Source of the DNA: Oikopleura dioica
Taxonomy: Eukaryota > Chordata > Appendicularia > Copelata > Oikopleuridae
Assembly (NCBI GenBank): GCA_907165135.1
Contig: OU015568.1
Location: forward strand, 1,434,501 to 1,498,500
DNA: 64,000 bases
Reading direction: 5' to 3'
The position numbers were made by a program, and so were the translations under genes. Below are positions 42,179 to 54,271 of the stretch, in pieces (position 1 is the stretch's first letter; every line of letters starts with the position of its first letter). The notes below the pieces were generated by a model, which was not told the origin of the DNA, made no database searches, and was given only the letters and a program-made list of their open reading frames with translations.

Positions 42179-43808
42179 ATGGGTATGGAAACATGCACGG
42201 TCGACGAAGTCATGGTTGTTTCTGGCTTATTCCACAAGCAGCCACACATTCAAAAAGCTGGCTCCAAGTTCGTCTTGCCTGGAGTACAGAAATTTCAGAA
42301 AATGTCTTTGAAACTCATAACGCTTGACCTGGAATCAAGGTTTGTTCTCAAACTGTTATCGACATGGTGATTATATTGATTCAGAGGGGCAACAACAAAA
42401 TTGGGTGTCCCGATAAATTGCAAAGGAACGGCACAAGTCAAGATCCCAGGCACTGATTTAAAAATGGTTGAGAGAGCAGTCCGCTGCTTTCTTGGGAAGA
42501 CGGACTATCAAATAAAGGAAGCACTCAAGCAGACGATGGAGGGCCATCAACGAGCAATTATTGGATCGATGACTGTTGAGGAGATCTGGAAAGCGCATGG
42601 TTCTATTTCTATTTTATCATTCAAATACTAGACTACAGTCTATAGTAGCCTACATAGAGTATATGTGATAGTATGAACCTTATTACCCCAAGAATTAAGT
42701 CAATTTGAACCCTTTGATAGACAAGGTTAAATTCAATAGGGAAGTGCACGAAACAGCAGCGACTGACTTGATGAAATTTGGTTTCACTATAACATCTTAC
42801 ACTCTCAACGACCAGAACGACGACAACGGATACTTTGAATCTATCGGAAAAGGCGTAGATGCGCGAGTGAAGGCCGATGGTAGAATAGGAAAAGCCCGTC
42901 ATGAGATGACTACGATAATTGGACAGTCAAAAGCGAATAGAGCTCAGGCGGAATCATTTGTAAGCTTTTCTGATCGTCAGCCATTATACCTGGTAATATG
43001 AATTTTAGTTCACAAACGAAAAACAACGCAAAGAAGCTGAACGCGACAAAAGGCTCCAAGCAGCCATAAACGAAAAAGAGGTCCAAACCAAGAAGGCCAT
43101 TTCCGATCTTGCAAAGAAACTTCAAGAAGCAAAGACAAAGCAAAACGTCAAAATCGCGGAGATGGAGGTGAAAGTCCAAGAGAAACGGCGTCAGATTGAA
43201 ATTCAAGAGCAAGAAATCATGCGACGCAAAAAGGAACTCGACGCGCGAATCAGAAAACCAGCTGAAGCGGAGAAGTACAAAATGGAGATCGAAGCCGAAG
43301 CTGCGCGACAACGAATGGTTCTCGAAGCCGAGGGCGAGGCCGAACTTATCAAACTGCAAGGAGAAGCGGAAGCTTTTGCGATCAATGAAAAGGCAAAAGC
43401 TGAGGCTCAGCAGATGAGAAGGAAGGCTGAGGCGTGGAATAAGTATCAAGATGCGGCCATTGTTGATATGATTCTGGATACTCTTCCACAGGTAAATGAC
43501 TTTAGTCATTTTAAACGTAAAGGAGATTTTGGCAATTCCTTTGTCCGGGGAAATCCAAGGTTTCGGGAAACCCTCGTTTTCGGAAATACTGATTTTGATT
43601 TTTTTAAGTCCATGTTTAAGTTTTTCTTCAGGTTGCTCAAGAAATCGCCGCTCCCCTCGCTAATGCCAGGAAGATCACGATGGTCTCCACTGGTGGTGGA
43701 CACATTGGTTGCGCGAAACTGGCTGGAGAAGTTCTTGATATTGTAAGCAATCTTCCAACGATAGTGCAGTCTTTGACCGGTGTGAACATTACTCCCAAAA
43801 AGCAATAA
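42179..43808 (+). CDS. FLOT1: Flotillin-1
   Basis: Exons 42179-42339, 42385-42599, 42721-42959, 43009-43491 and 43632-43808 give 424 aa (vertebrate FLOT1 is about 427). The N-terminal SPFH/PHB domain includes [11 protein letters not shown]-like sequence, [27 protein letters not shown] and MTVEEIWKA. The C-terminal flotillin domain is a long coiled coil with the EA-repeat signature ([33 protein letters not shown]). It ends in the FLOT1-like [13 protein letters not shown] and SLTGVNIT. Flotillins form membrane-microdomain scaffolds on the cytoplasmic face through acylation; a Cys lies at position 6 of the start MGMETC. It starts about 230 bp downstream of the carrier gene on the same strand, so co-transcription is possible. 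Confidence 0.95.
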
Positions 43809-44353
43809 ATTCTATTTTTATTTTATTCAATAAATTAATCCATAAAAACTATTTGTGGCTTATTTCCAAATTTGAAGCGACTTGAAGTTTGGATCTGGCA
43901 TTGTTTAGGCCTCGGTGCAGATTTAAGCAGGAAAAGCGGAAGAGATGAGTGGTTTCATAATTACGTCTCGCAATAGAACACGTTGCATGTTCTGTTTATC
44001 GAAACGTGAAGCGTTGGAGTAATCATCCCCTGGAGGTATTCTCGCTCAGAAAAATGGCACTCATTACCAAAACTTGAGACCCAGAATTTGCAAGAATTTT
44101 TCTCGAAGAAACTTATCAACCTGTATAATATCTTTTTAAAAAAGATTTTTGAAAGAGAAAAGTAAGAAGAAAAAATGAAACTATGGTGCTGCTTTGCTTT
44201 ATTTAGAGTTCAAAAAGAAACCATAACTCGGATTTATTCAGTCTCTTACTATAAAATTATTACTGCCTTCACTAATTCGACCCAAATTTAATAGCTAATG
44301 CCTGCGATTGATGATAAGCATGTTTGTAAAAGTATACACAGATACATCGAAAT
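43809..44353. other. Intergenic, possible first exon of the protease
   Basis: AATAAA for flotillin lies near 43827. An ATG at 44175 opens MKLWCCFALF, which looks like a signal peptide and may be the first exon of the following protease, but I could not find a donor that joins it in phase. Confidence 0.35.
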
Positions 44354-46423
44354 TTGAACTCAATTTTATGTGAAAGCGCTTTCGTCATCACCATCCCCAA
44401 CTTCTCCTCTGGCTTTCCCGAATCTTCAGATGACGAGCAAGAATGTGTCGACACCGTCCCTCACATTTGTCGACCAAATACTTGTTCGCTTTTCTCAAAC
44501 TACTGTCGAAAAACCTGTGACTTATGCAACCCTCAGCAGAACGGGGCGCTCAGCTGGATCGATGAATTCTTCGGCGATTTCAATGGCAATATGCAGATCA
44601 TTGGAAGCACCCCTGGCATGGGCTCATTTCCATTCCCAAAGCCCTCAAAAGGCCATAAGGAGTTTAAACTAACAAAATGTCCGCCACGATCGGGCCCTCT
44701 TCCTCGAAACTATTTGGGAACGCTTTCAACTTCCGCTTCTGGCAGAAAATGTCAAAACTGGACTTCCCAGTATCCCCATCATCACGACAAGACGCCAGAA
44801 GTTTTCCCCAACAAAAATCTGGGCGACCATAATTACTGTAGAAACCCAGACGATGATATAAACGGGAGCTGGTGCTTCACAGAAGATCCAAATTTACGAT
44901 GGGAATATTGCGACAACACAGACTTTGCCTGCAACGAGTGCATGTTTGACAACGGCGGCTGCAGGGAGGAATACGAATGCTTGGACACAAACAGGCTGAA
45001 GGAAGGGACAGTAGTTTGCACTCTTCCTGAAGAAACAACAACGACAGTGATGTCAACTTACACAACGGATCAACCAACAACAGAATATTCTACAGCACCC
45101 GATTCTTTCGTACCTCAAAGAGTTTATCCTGATCAAACTATGGAAACTTGCGGAATGCCAAAAGTCCCGTCTGGCAGACAGCTGAGGATAGTGAATGGAG
45201 AGGAGTCTTCCTGGGGGCAGCATCCATGGATGCTTGCTGTTGGATACAAGTAAGAAACCACAATTATTCATTTTACTTGGAGGATCGCGTAAAAAAATGT
45301 CCTCGTCTTTTGACTCTCTTAAATCACTTACATGCTGGCCTTCAGAAATAAACATCGGGTCCCCTTAATTGTTGTCAAATCGTATTTACGATAATTTAAC
45401 ATCTTTCAGAAAGAAGATCACTTGCGGTGGCACCATCATCTCCCGAAAATTCGGTCTCACCGCTGCCCACTGCATCGGTGGCAACTACGCTGACAACTCC
45501 GTCTACGCCGGCGTTTTCAACATCAAAGATTTGACGAAAAAAGACCGCGACCTCTCCGCCGCTGCGAAAGAACGAATCTTCCGCTCGAATCTGCGCCGCT
45601 ACTTTGTGCCACAAGAATATGACCCGAAAAAATCTGACGAGCATGACATCGCTGTTTTGGAATTCGAAAAGGTGTTGGAATATACTGATTATATTCAGCC
45701 AGCGTGTTTGCCTACGACGAGGCCAGGGAAAGATCAATGGTGCGAAGTTGCCGGCTGGGGAGCGACGACGAAAACGCCCAGTTTTAGAAACACTTTTGAA
45801 ATGATTTCAGGTTCGATTTATCGAAAACCAAAAACTAAAAATATTTTGAAGATGGTTTTCCAACTGGCTTATTCCAGCACATGTTCAATGGAATCTTTGG
45901 TGGCAGAAAAAGACGAGATACTGTGGAAGTTCTCGCCAAAGATCGAAGTAAGATCCAATAATCTCAAGCAAATTCCAATCCTACTTAGGCCAGACGATTT
46001 TGACAGCAAATCTGCACGTCGTCGCGCAAGAAAAATGTCACAAGACGTATCAGAAAATGTTCACCAATAATATGTTCTGCGCCAAATCCGATAATGGAGC
46101 CGATACTTGTCAGGGCGACTCGGGCGGGCCCTTCATGTGCGAAAATGAGGATGGAGCTTGGACGGTCTCGGGGATCACGAGCTGGGGTCGGGGTTGCGCA
46201 CTTGACGGTAAGAGCCATTTCTGGTAAGAGCAGTTTCGAAAACATCGATTAAGGATATCCCGGCGTATACACGAGCGTGGTGAAGTACCTTGACTGGATC
46301 ATCGATGTTCAGAACGACAAAGTCCAATCCTTCAAGAAACCACATCTTCAAGACGGAGCCAGCAGTGGCCAAGGCATTCAAGTCGTCGAAATTCCCATGT
46401 TCGCCTTTTTCGGAAGAGATTAA
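44354..46423 (+). CDS. Secreted ShK-kringle-EGF-trypsin serine protease (5' end unresolved)
   Basis: Exons from about 44354 to 45249, then 45410-45810, 45989-46207 and 46254-46423, phases 2, 1, 1. Order of domains: a ShKT domain ([22 protein letters not shown]), a kringle ([33 protein letters not shown]), an EGF-like module ([14 protein letters not shown]), a Thr-rich linker and an S1 peptidase. The activation site is RIVNGEE; the triad is His in TAAHC, Asp in [10 protein letters not shown] and Ser in GDSGGP. Asp189 (six before Ser) predicts trypsin-like cleavage after Arg/Lys. A signal peptide is expected but its exon is unresolved. An additional exon-like piece at 45889-45946 was rejected. 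The ShK-kringle combination is unusual; function unknown. Confidence 0.88.
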
Positions 46424-46567
46424 AATTTAAATTGATTACCACTTGAGTACTATGAATAAAGATAACCGCCTTTTGTGAGAATTTTTTCTGTTTTATTTTG
46501 CGTTTAGTTTTTTTTACAGAAAGATGAAGAAAATTGCGGGAGACTTAAGATTTTGAAGAAAGACATT

Positions 46568-48399
46568 TCATTTTTTCATCTTGAGCGTTTTTATGTCATC
46601 GTCAACAGGATCGGATCGGATTAATTCTGATTTACTGGCGGAAGAGGGGAGGATGGAAGATTTTGAATGATAGTTTTGATATGCTGTGGGTCCAGCGCGG
46701 AACCATTTCGACATCATTTTTCGTATTGATTTTGGATCTGAAGGGATTGAGTAGGAGTTCATAGACGGGACTGTACCTGAGGGAGTAGGAGGAGCTGTGG
46801 GCGGGGCAGTTACAGTCGTTGGCTCGACCATTTCCAAGTCTTTGATACTCAATCCTTCCCATAAAACACTTTCATCGTTTGTCAAATCTCTTAGCTTCTC
46901 TTCCAAAACAAAGCAACGCTCTGAACGGGTCACTTGGCGTACTGTACCTCAAGACATTCTGTACCTTTGTATTTGTTCTTTTCATTGAGAACTTCTTCCA
47001 ATTCATAAAGAGTGTATCTCGGTTTGTCTTTTTCGTCCAGGGACTTTTTCGCGCTCCAGGTCTGATCTTGCTCATCTTCCTTCATTTAAAGGTTTTTTCT
47101 GATAAAAGAATCGCGGTCATACCTGAAATTCTTCGCCTTCTGGTCCAGTTCTGTCTGGCAAATTTTCAGGGAAGGAATCTTCGCAATTTGATATTTCCGC
47201 GGCAATACTATCATTGCCCAAAGAAGGTGGTATGCTCGAATCGATTGTTAGATTTTGCGTCAGCCTCAATTCGTTGTTGATTTCCAGCAGTCTACCAGAC
47301 AGATAAGCTCAATAAAAATGATGGAGAACTGACCTGTTTGCTTCTCCTTCAAGTGTGTCACAGTCGGCTTCTAGCTCCCGAATCGCGCATTCTAGAGGAG
47401 TTTGTTAAAAAGGGATGTTAGAAGAAAACCGCGATTAATAAAGTTTATAAGAAATTTGTTCTAATTAGCAATATCAAAAATATTATCTGATATCAAAACT
47501 GTGAAATGAAAAATGATCTCCCTAACAGAAATACTTTCTTTCCCAAATTCTTGGTCGAACGCCGATTTCGGGTTAATTTGGGAAAGAAAATATTTCGAAT
47601 TTTTGATTTACCAAAGCTTTTCTGGAAAGTTCCTCTGAGCATAGCTAAAATTGATTTACATTCAGTAACTCACTTACTCGTTAGTTCTTACTGTATTACC
47701 TTTTAGCCGGAGCTCATCGGATAATTCTGTGACGCGTTTTTCGTACGTGGCGAGCATTTGCCGCTGGCGAGTGATCTCAGACTGCTGCTGCTGGTCCTTG
47801 ATTTTGTATTGCGCGAGGGTCTATTTTTGAGGCTCTCATTAGGGTAGGGGAAAGATTAAGGGTTTAGCCATCGATTTAGGGGGATTCTGAAGAAACATAC
47901 TGTCGGCTTGATTCAATCAGCGACTGTATCTCATGAATTTTATTGAGAAAATCAAGCTAAAAGCCAATTTTGGTCATTTTATTTGAGCCCGTTCCTGTTG
48001 AAATTGGTTGAGTTCATTGTTTTTGCTTGAAATTTGTTCTTCGTAAACCACTTTTTCACAGCTGTCGCTTTTCTTTGCTTCTTTATTATTCTCTTGGTTG
48101 CTCATGTTTCTCAGATTCTCCGCGATTTTCTCCGCCGTAAGTTTTTGCTCTATTTTGGATGATGATCAAATATTCAACAAAAAGAATCATTATCTGTCTG
48201 TGTCTCTATTGTTTCTCATCCCTTTTCCTATCAACTGTGATCTTTCTTCTACAACGCTTTCGAGTAATTCAAGGGCGCGGATGGTCGGGTCGACGAAGCC
48301 TTGAATCTGCTCGATGCCAATGTCAGCTGTCAACTTTTCGAGCTGAGAAGAGATCGTTGACGCCAGCTCCCAGACATCTCCAACGCTTATTTCAAGCAT
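46568..48399 (-). CDS. RILPL: RILP-like Rab effector (RH1 and RH2 domains), 398 aa
   Basis: Eight exons (48228-48399, 47995-48149, 47915-47956, 47700-47820, 47334-47391, 47123-47291, 46965-47079, 46568-46932) close in frame at 398 aa; human RILPL1 is about 400. Introns 1-3 appear to use GA donors (GATAG|GAAAAG, CAACAG|GAACGG, CTGATT|GAATC); the others are GT-AG. The N-terminus is an RH1 domain (VGDVWELASTISSQLEKL, VDPTIRALELLESV). A long coiled coil with Gln/Glu/Leu heptads follows, then a conserved RH2 motif (YTLYELEEVLNEKNKYK, FVLEEKL), which binds GTP-bound Rabs in RILP proteins. The tail is Pro/Ser-rich and basic. It acts presumably in ciliary or lysosomal trafficking. The exact paralogue is uncertain. 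Confidence 0.82.
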
Positions 48400-49457
48400 T
48401 ATTCAGCTTCTGAAACACTGATTTTTCTCTCCTGGAAATCAAAAAAATAATCGTAAAAAGGAACACTCCTCGCCGTCTCTTTCAAAATCACTTACTCAGG
48501 AAAAAGTAATAAAAAATTTGATGATTTTGATCAATCAAAGCAAAAAAACGCGGCGATTTTTATGGCAAGGAAGAGAATTAATATTTCGGCGAAACAACGG
48601 GGCGCTCTTTTCACCGAAGAATCGATCGTTTTTTTTGCGTCTTTTTCAATATTATGCATCAAAAATAGACCTAGGCATGAGCCACAAGGTCAGTGAGAAC
48701 AAAATCCAAATGTACCTTTTCTTTCAAGATCCCCTTTCTCTCTGCTAATTAATTTCTAGAGGCATCTGTTGTCCATCTCTGGCAGATTAATAAGGGAGTC
48801 ATTAACTTAACACTTCTCTTTGTTCATTTCTGCTCTGAGATTTTCAGCTTTTCTTTTAGACACTTTGACCTCACGCGTCGTCGATTAAAAATAATTGTCA
48901 GGAAAGAATAAAAAAAGAGGAAATACTCGAAAGGCATTTGAATGAATAATCCCTTTTTTATGATTTTGAAGGAGGATCTATTCAAGGTACATACATTTTT
49001 CTCTTGACAAGTTCTTCTATGTGTTATTTTTTTCAATAAAATATTTCATGGATGTCTCTCCTTTGTGGTTGAGCGAAAAAACTGCTAAATAAAAACTGGC
49101 GTTAATGGTTGGACAAAGATGCGTGAGTTGTTTTCCCTCGGGGGAGATTCCAAATTTGTCTTTCTCGCGTTGAGTGCGCTCTCGCGTTTCTGAATTGAGC
49201 TTTGATGACACTAACACTTTTGACTAGTTGGACTCGGCTTTTGAGTTCTTGACTTGGCGCCAGAGGAAAGGAAGGGAGGACATTTTGATTAATTTATGAT
49301 GTTTCTTGATAATGAATAAAAAAGATAACACCGATAAAAGTCATGATGGGAATTCACAAAGAAAAGAACCGAAGAAGGATGTATTTTATTTTTATTGATA
49401 TTCGTTCAAAAAATCATTCGTTCGCGTTAGTTGGATCGCATATGCTTCTGGAAGAAG
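48400..49457. other. Region without a supportable gene
   Basis: AT-rich sequence upstream of the RILP-like gene. Short frames on both strands have no domain or splice context. Confidence 0.4.
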
Positions 49458-49753
49458 CTAACAAGTATTTTCATTAATCGAAAGTTCATGGACAACACGA
49501 ATAAAAATATTCACATCTTCGAATAAAAATAAATCAATATCAGCATAACAATGCTTCTGAAAATTTTGAAGTGGAATAAAGTATTCTTGATTATGTGACA
49601 AAATGATTTTTGACGTCGCGGTTGAAATTTGAGAATCTTTTAAATGATATTGATGGTTTTCAATTTTTTCAAGAACCATTTGATGATAAAAAACTGTTCC
49701 ATTTTTTAAAGGCTCCGGTGACAGTGAGTGGCCTCCAAAAGGTGTAATTTTCA
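49458..49753 (-). CDS. Possible small protein, unrecognised
   Basis: From ATG at 49753 (MKITPFGGHSLSPE) the frame runs 97 codons to the stop. It continues upstream through a strongly hydrophobic stretch (SCVLFLLTLFLQLYF) that has no ATG, and a TTTTTACAG acceptor lies just before the MKITPF start region. Either this is a membrane-anchored protein with a missing first exon, or a chance frame in AT-rich DNA. Confidence 0.35.
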
Positions 49754-49869
49754 TGAAGTATAACTGTAAAAATAATGTGAGGAGAAACAAGACACAAGAA
49801 ATAATCTTTTGAATAGTCAAAAATTGTATAAGAAAGCTGATTCATTATAATCGTATCTTCACCAATAAA

Positions 49870-50305
49870 ATTCGGGTAAACCTCCCGAATTATTCGGGAT
49901 ATGCCCGAACCATTTGGGATTCTCCGAATGATTCGGGAGTGTACCGAACTTTCATTTAATAGAAGGGTCGAATTTTCGCACGATTAAATGTGATCAAAGG
50001 CCTTCGGTAGATAATGAAATCATTCGAATTAACAGAAATTCAAATTCCTATGATTTATAGAGTCAACGAGCTTGAATGCGCTTCGCGCCTGTCTTGTAGA
50101 AAATTGTAAAAAAAAATATTCTTGGCTCGTGAGCATCGATTGACTTCCAAACAGATCACTACTTAGTTGTTCTATACTTTTTATTTTACTTTACGGACAA
50201 CGATGATCGAAAAAAATCCGAATCGTTCGGAGACAAAAACCCCCATATTCTCTTCCAATCATTCGGGAAATTCCGAATCATTAGGGATGCCGAACTGTTC
50301 GAAGT
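49870..50305. repeat. Foldback region with CCGAATnATTCGG palindromes
   Basis: Several copies of CCGAATTATTCGGG, CCGAATGATTCGGG and related sequence occur at 49890-49945 and, inverted, at 50218-50290. Probably a non-autonomous element; clean termini were not found. Confidence 0.5.
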
Positions 50306-50497
50306 TTCAACCCTTTCTATCCAGAAAAATAAAAAGAAAGAAATTTTATAAAAAATTTTTCGAGTTATGTTTGTCAAGAAGTCAAGAAACCGACCCTCCC
50401 CTCTTTAATATCAGAAATTCAAATAACAAGGTGAATAATCTGTCTTGTTTGTAATATGGACGATGATTTGTGCGCAAATTTATTGATTAAAGAATTC

Positions 50498-50629
50498 TCA
50501 GTTATCATCTTCTATAAATAAGGATTGACTTTTATCCCGGAATTCGATAAACGCCACAAAAATTTGATTGTGTGGGTCTTTCTTCAACTTTACCAAGATA
50601 TTTGTCAGCGTCGATTTCGAGCTCATTAG
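50498..50629 (-). CDS. Possible terminal exon, minus strand
   Basis: After an acceptor GTTTATTTTAG the frame reads MSSKSTLTNILVKLKKDPHN, then QIFVAFIEFRDKSQSLF, to a TGA at 50498. It has a protein-like composition and a good acceptor. It could be the last exon of the membrane protein gene at 51093-52050 (alternative end) or of an unrecognised gene. No domain. Confidence 0.35.
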   Translation of the reverse strand, partial: LMSSKSTLTNILVKLKKDPHNQIFVAFIEFRDKSQSLFIEDDN

Positions 50630-51092
50630 CTAAAATAAACAATGAATAATGAAAATGCTGACCTGAGATTTTCTGCCTTTGAAAATCAATTTTCAAGAAA
50701 GTTCAAGATAACAATTTTAAATCATAGAATTTAATAAATAACTTAACAAGTTTTGGTCAAGATGAAATTGAAAACAAATCTGCAGCTATAAATCACTTGA
50801 AAATCACTCTACACGCTTGAATACTCATCAAAAAGAACGTAAAAGACTATGTAGGAAAATAATTTTATTTTCTTTTATTTTTTTTGTCAAATTTTGTCGC
50901 AGGGCTAACGTCCTAAAAATGCATGCAAAAAGATAGGAAGAAATAATTTCAATTTGTAACAAAATTTATCCAAAAGAATATGTGGCTTAACCAAGATTTC
51001 CCCTCCGTTCGAGCAATTAAACATCAAATAATTCCATCAGAAAATCATTCAAAAAGTGACTCAAAGTTTGCCCAAAATGGCTGTTTTCGTCA

Positions 51093-52050
51093 TCAGATAG
51101 AAGAAGATTCTTCAAGCGTCATCTGTGACGCCATCGTCTTATATTTTGAGTCACGGTTGCATCTAGACCAGTAAAAATTAACGGGCTTTCTTGTGAGCTC
51201 AAAAAGGGAGAAGTCATTTTTTTCTGCAGAAAGTTTTTTTATCCCATCTAGAAAATATATATCTACCTTCTTTCCGAAGACGCACAGAAGTTCTTTCGAG
51301 GACATTCCATGGTTGACATGACCGGATAACATCCTCCATTTCTAGCCATGCGAGTTCTGACTCAAGACTTAAAACTGTCAGAAAAAAATTCGCGTAAGAA
51401 AACAAACCATATTCCTTCTTCTTTTTCTCTTATCTTTTCTTCTTTAACCCTTTTGACTTCTTTCTCCAATTTAAGGCATTGTTCGTGTCTTTTAAGATTC
51501 ATAATGATCCGCTTGCGCCGCGAAACTTGTGAAAGATAATTCTAAGAAAAAATGATGGTACTTACACCGAACACGCAATTTTATGAATTCATAAATGAAA
51601 AGAAAAAGGCAACTGACAATGAAATAAATAATTAGTCCCAACATCCAGCTTTCAAGGACCTTATCAATTTGTTAATAAGCGTTAAGTCAATTTGATTCTT
51701 ATCGACCTCGAAAATAACTAAACAAACCAAACATGCGATGCCAGCAAGAACTCCAAAGGCGTGAGTTAATGATTTCCAGTAGTGAGCTTTTTTAATACAA
51801 TAATGATCTCCAAAGCTCCAATATGCAGTTCTTCTCTCTGTAACAATGATGCAGCCAAAATCCGCCAGAATCGAGATAAGGACCATAGACACAGGCCTTT
51901 AGAATTTTTATGAGAATCTTGTTATCTTGAAAAATCGAGCATACCAGAAAAACATGTCAAGAAAGCCAATTAAGCATAAAACATAAAGACATTTTCCGAT
52001 CCCTCGAAATGTTTTTCCATCAACGAAATGTTCCTTAACATGCGTGACTT
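51093..52050 (-). CDS. Membrane protein with four segments and charged tail (5' end unresolved)
   Basis: Exons inferred in order: about 52050-51946 (HFVDGKTFRGIGKCLYVLCL), 51900-51711 with KAHYWKSLTHAFGV, then 51663-51566 (LESWMLGLIIYFIVSCLFLF), 51514 to about 51425 (SRRKRIIMNLKRHEQC), a small exon with ELAWLEMEDVIRSCQPW, and a last exon ending EESSSI. Intron joins keep phase; one needs a GA donor (GAAG|GAATA). Four hydrophobic segments are followed by a basic and Glu/Lys-rich coiled region, presumably cytoplasmic. The start exon was not found. No family recognised. Confidence 0.55.
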
Positions 52051-53190
52051 CTGCCGGTAATCAAAGGAAAAGTCACAAAACAATATTTTCTCCGACTCAT
52101 TACCCCTTCCAAAAAAGAAAAAGTTTGGGACCTGGCACCGATTTCTTACCGGCACCATCCGGTTTCCGATAAATGAGAGTCCTATGCAGCTTTTGAATAG
52201 CTGCGAAAATAATGGGGGGGAGGGGTACAAAATTGTGCCGTCGTCCATCGCCCTGATAATCCCAAACCATCCGGCTCCTATCCGACCCAACCATGACCTA
52301 GGAATATATTTTGGCCATTTTAGTCATCCGCTGGAGTGGGGGCAGACGAGTTGGTCCTACCCCATTTTCGAATTCGGAGAGACCGGGCGACGCGAGCTGG
52401 CGCAGGGCGGCACAATTAAGAGTCTCCCAAAAATGCGGCAAGTTCCCAAAACACACAAATATACTGTTTTGTGACACCTCCATAGTCATCTCTGTAAGAA
52501 TGATGTCAGAAAAGATATTTCGCATTTACTTATAGGAGAGCAAGTTAATAATTTCTCAAAAACGCAAATTTATAAGGGTCAACACTGTTTGAATTCCTGC
52601 TTATCTTTTCCGGGCAACACATAAAGCGCGGCTTTTTTCGGTGGTCTGGATAGGATATTGCTTTTCAGTCTAATTTATAATTTCACTTCCGCCATAAAGA
52701 GATTATTTAAGTAATTTTTGAAATGAGTTTCTCCCCGATACTTTTACAAATCACGGTTTTTATTGGAAATTTGTGAATTCAGGATTGAAGGTCAGGATTT
52801 AAACTCATGTTTCAATCATTTTTATAGAAATGCAGTAAGTGTAGCCAGTCATCACCCTTCTAGTCATAAAAATTAATACAGCACGAGTCGAAGATAAGGG
52901 ACACCAAGAAAAGGGACTTTTTGGCGAAAAATGCCGGAAATCTGCGCCTCAAAAAAATTCAATTAAAGGGACTTTTTCGGACAAAAAAATTTCTTGAGTC
53001 AATCAAAAGCAGATAAAAAGTATTAAAAACATTGATAACAGTAAGTTTTTTGCAAAATAAAGCGATTTACCATTTAGATTATGTATTTTTTTCTTCTTAG
53101 GGAACTACAAACCCGAAAATAAAGCATTTTCAGCATATTTTGCCATGAACAAAAATCTTGAGAAATTTACGTGGTGACAAATTTTTTTCT
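52051..53190. other. Region without a supportable gene
   Basis: Contains short open frames on both strands around 52180-52530 that overlap one another and have no domain. They may include the missing 5' exon of the preceding gene. Confidence 0.35.
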
Positions 53191-53194
53191 TTAA

Positions 53195-53752
53195 GGGTAG
53201 AACATGAAATCAGCGCGCAGCGCCTCGCTCGCCCAGCGCCCCGCCGTGTCCTACTTTTCAGGATGCCGTAAAATCGGAACGGATAAAGCTTTTTCAAAAA
53301 GTTCTTCGGATTTCAGATCATCGAAGTCTTTACTTTTCAAAGATCAAAAATGAGCAGAATCGTCAAAGAAAAAGTCGGAGAAAATGACATGAGTTGGTTA
53401 AACTCTATCTCCTCTCGCAATTCTTATCCGATTTTTTTCAAATTTAGATAGGTCGAAAGTGCTCCGTTAGACCTAAAATTTTGTAGTCTCAGAATTAATT
53501 TTGAAGCTTCCTAATGTTCCACACGGATTCTCAAAACAAGTGCTTTCACGCCGCGCCGCTTCTTCTCTCACGCTGCGCGTCTCACGACGGTGCAGCTCTC
53601 ATTTCAAAAGCTCATATAAAATTCCATTAATTCAAATTTTCATCAGGGTTCGACCTTTCTATTCATAGAGTTAGTATCCCTCAACCCCAGCGCAAATTTG
53701 TGGGAGCGCTGTTCAAAAAGTGCCGAGATCGCAAAAAGCAGGGACTACCTCC
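53195..53752. mobile_element. TTAA-flanked MITE, family A (copy 2, partial left end)
   Basis: The right end matches, inverted, the left 80 bp of the element at 388-1070 (GGAGGTAGTCC, CTTTTTGCGAT, CGGCACTTTTTGAACAGCGC). It stops at TTAA (53753-53756). The left limit is set at a TTAA (53191) followed by GGGTAG, but this end is only weakly similar, so the boundary is tentative. Confidence 0.55.
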
Positions 53753-53756
53753 TTAA

Positions 53757-54249
53757 CCTTAGCCCGCCAAGGTACACCACAACTCGGAAATCGTTCATAT
53801 TTCTGCTCACTGCGCTGAACATTGACAATTTTTTCGAAAACTGAGGATACGCTGAGACGGTTTGATCGATTATCTATCGATGTTGTGATCTTGGACCAGT
53901 TTCTGATAGACCTTAGCGTTTCTGATATATGGTGTCGAGCTACAATTGTTGGTGCACCATATATGGTGTTTTTGGCGGGTACCCCAGCTTTTTCCCAGCG
54001 ATTTCGCCGAAAGTTAACCCTGGTCATCTTCTCTGATCCTCAATTTTTAAATTCAAGTGAGTGAGTTTTTGTATGAATCAACTCTAGAATCATCATGGGA
54101 CCACTTTAATGGATCAAAAAAATTATTTTCTAACATAGACTTTCAATAAAATCATGAGAAACAAAATATGGTGTCGGGCTACAATGGAGGATGCAATATA
54201 TGGTGTTCTTGGCGGGTACCCCAGAAAATCCACTTTTGGCGGGCTAAGG
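53757..54249. mobile_element. TTAA-flanked MITE, family C
   Basis: Ends CCTTAGCCCGCCA and TGGCGGGCTAAGG are perfect inverted copies flanked by TTAA (53753-53756, 54250-54253). Two internal repeats share ATATATGGTG or ATATGGTGTT followed by GGCGGGTACCCCAG. It abuts family A copy 2 at a shared TTAA. Confidence 0.82.
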
Positions 54250-54271
54250 TTAAGGGGTGACAATTTTAATT

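Noticed and set aside
45889-45946. Additional exon in the trypsin domain (HMFNGIFGG)
   Set aside because: It does not fit the phase of the preceding exon, whereas direct joining of 45810 to 45989 is in phase and gives normal spacing to the next Cys.
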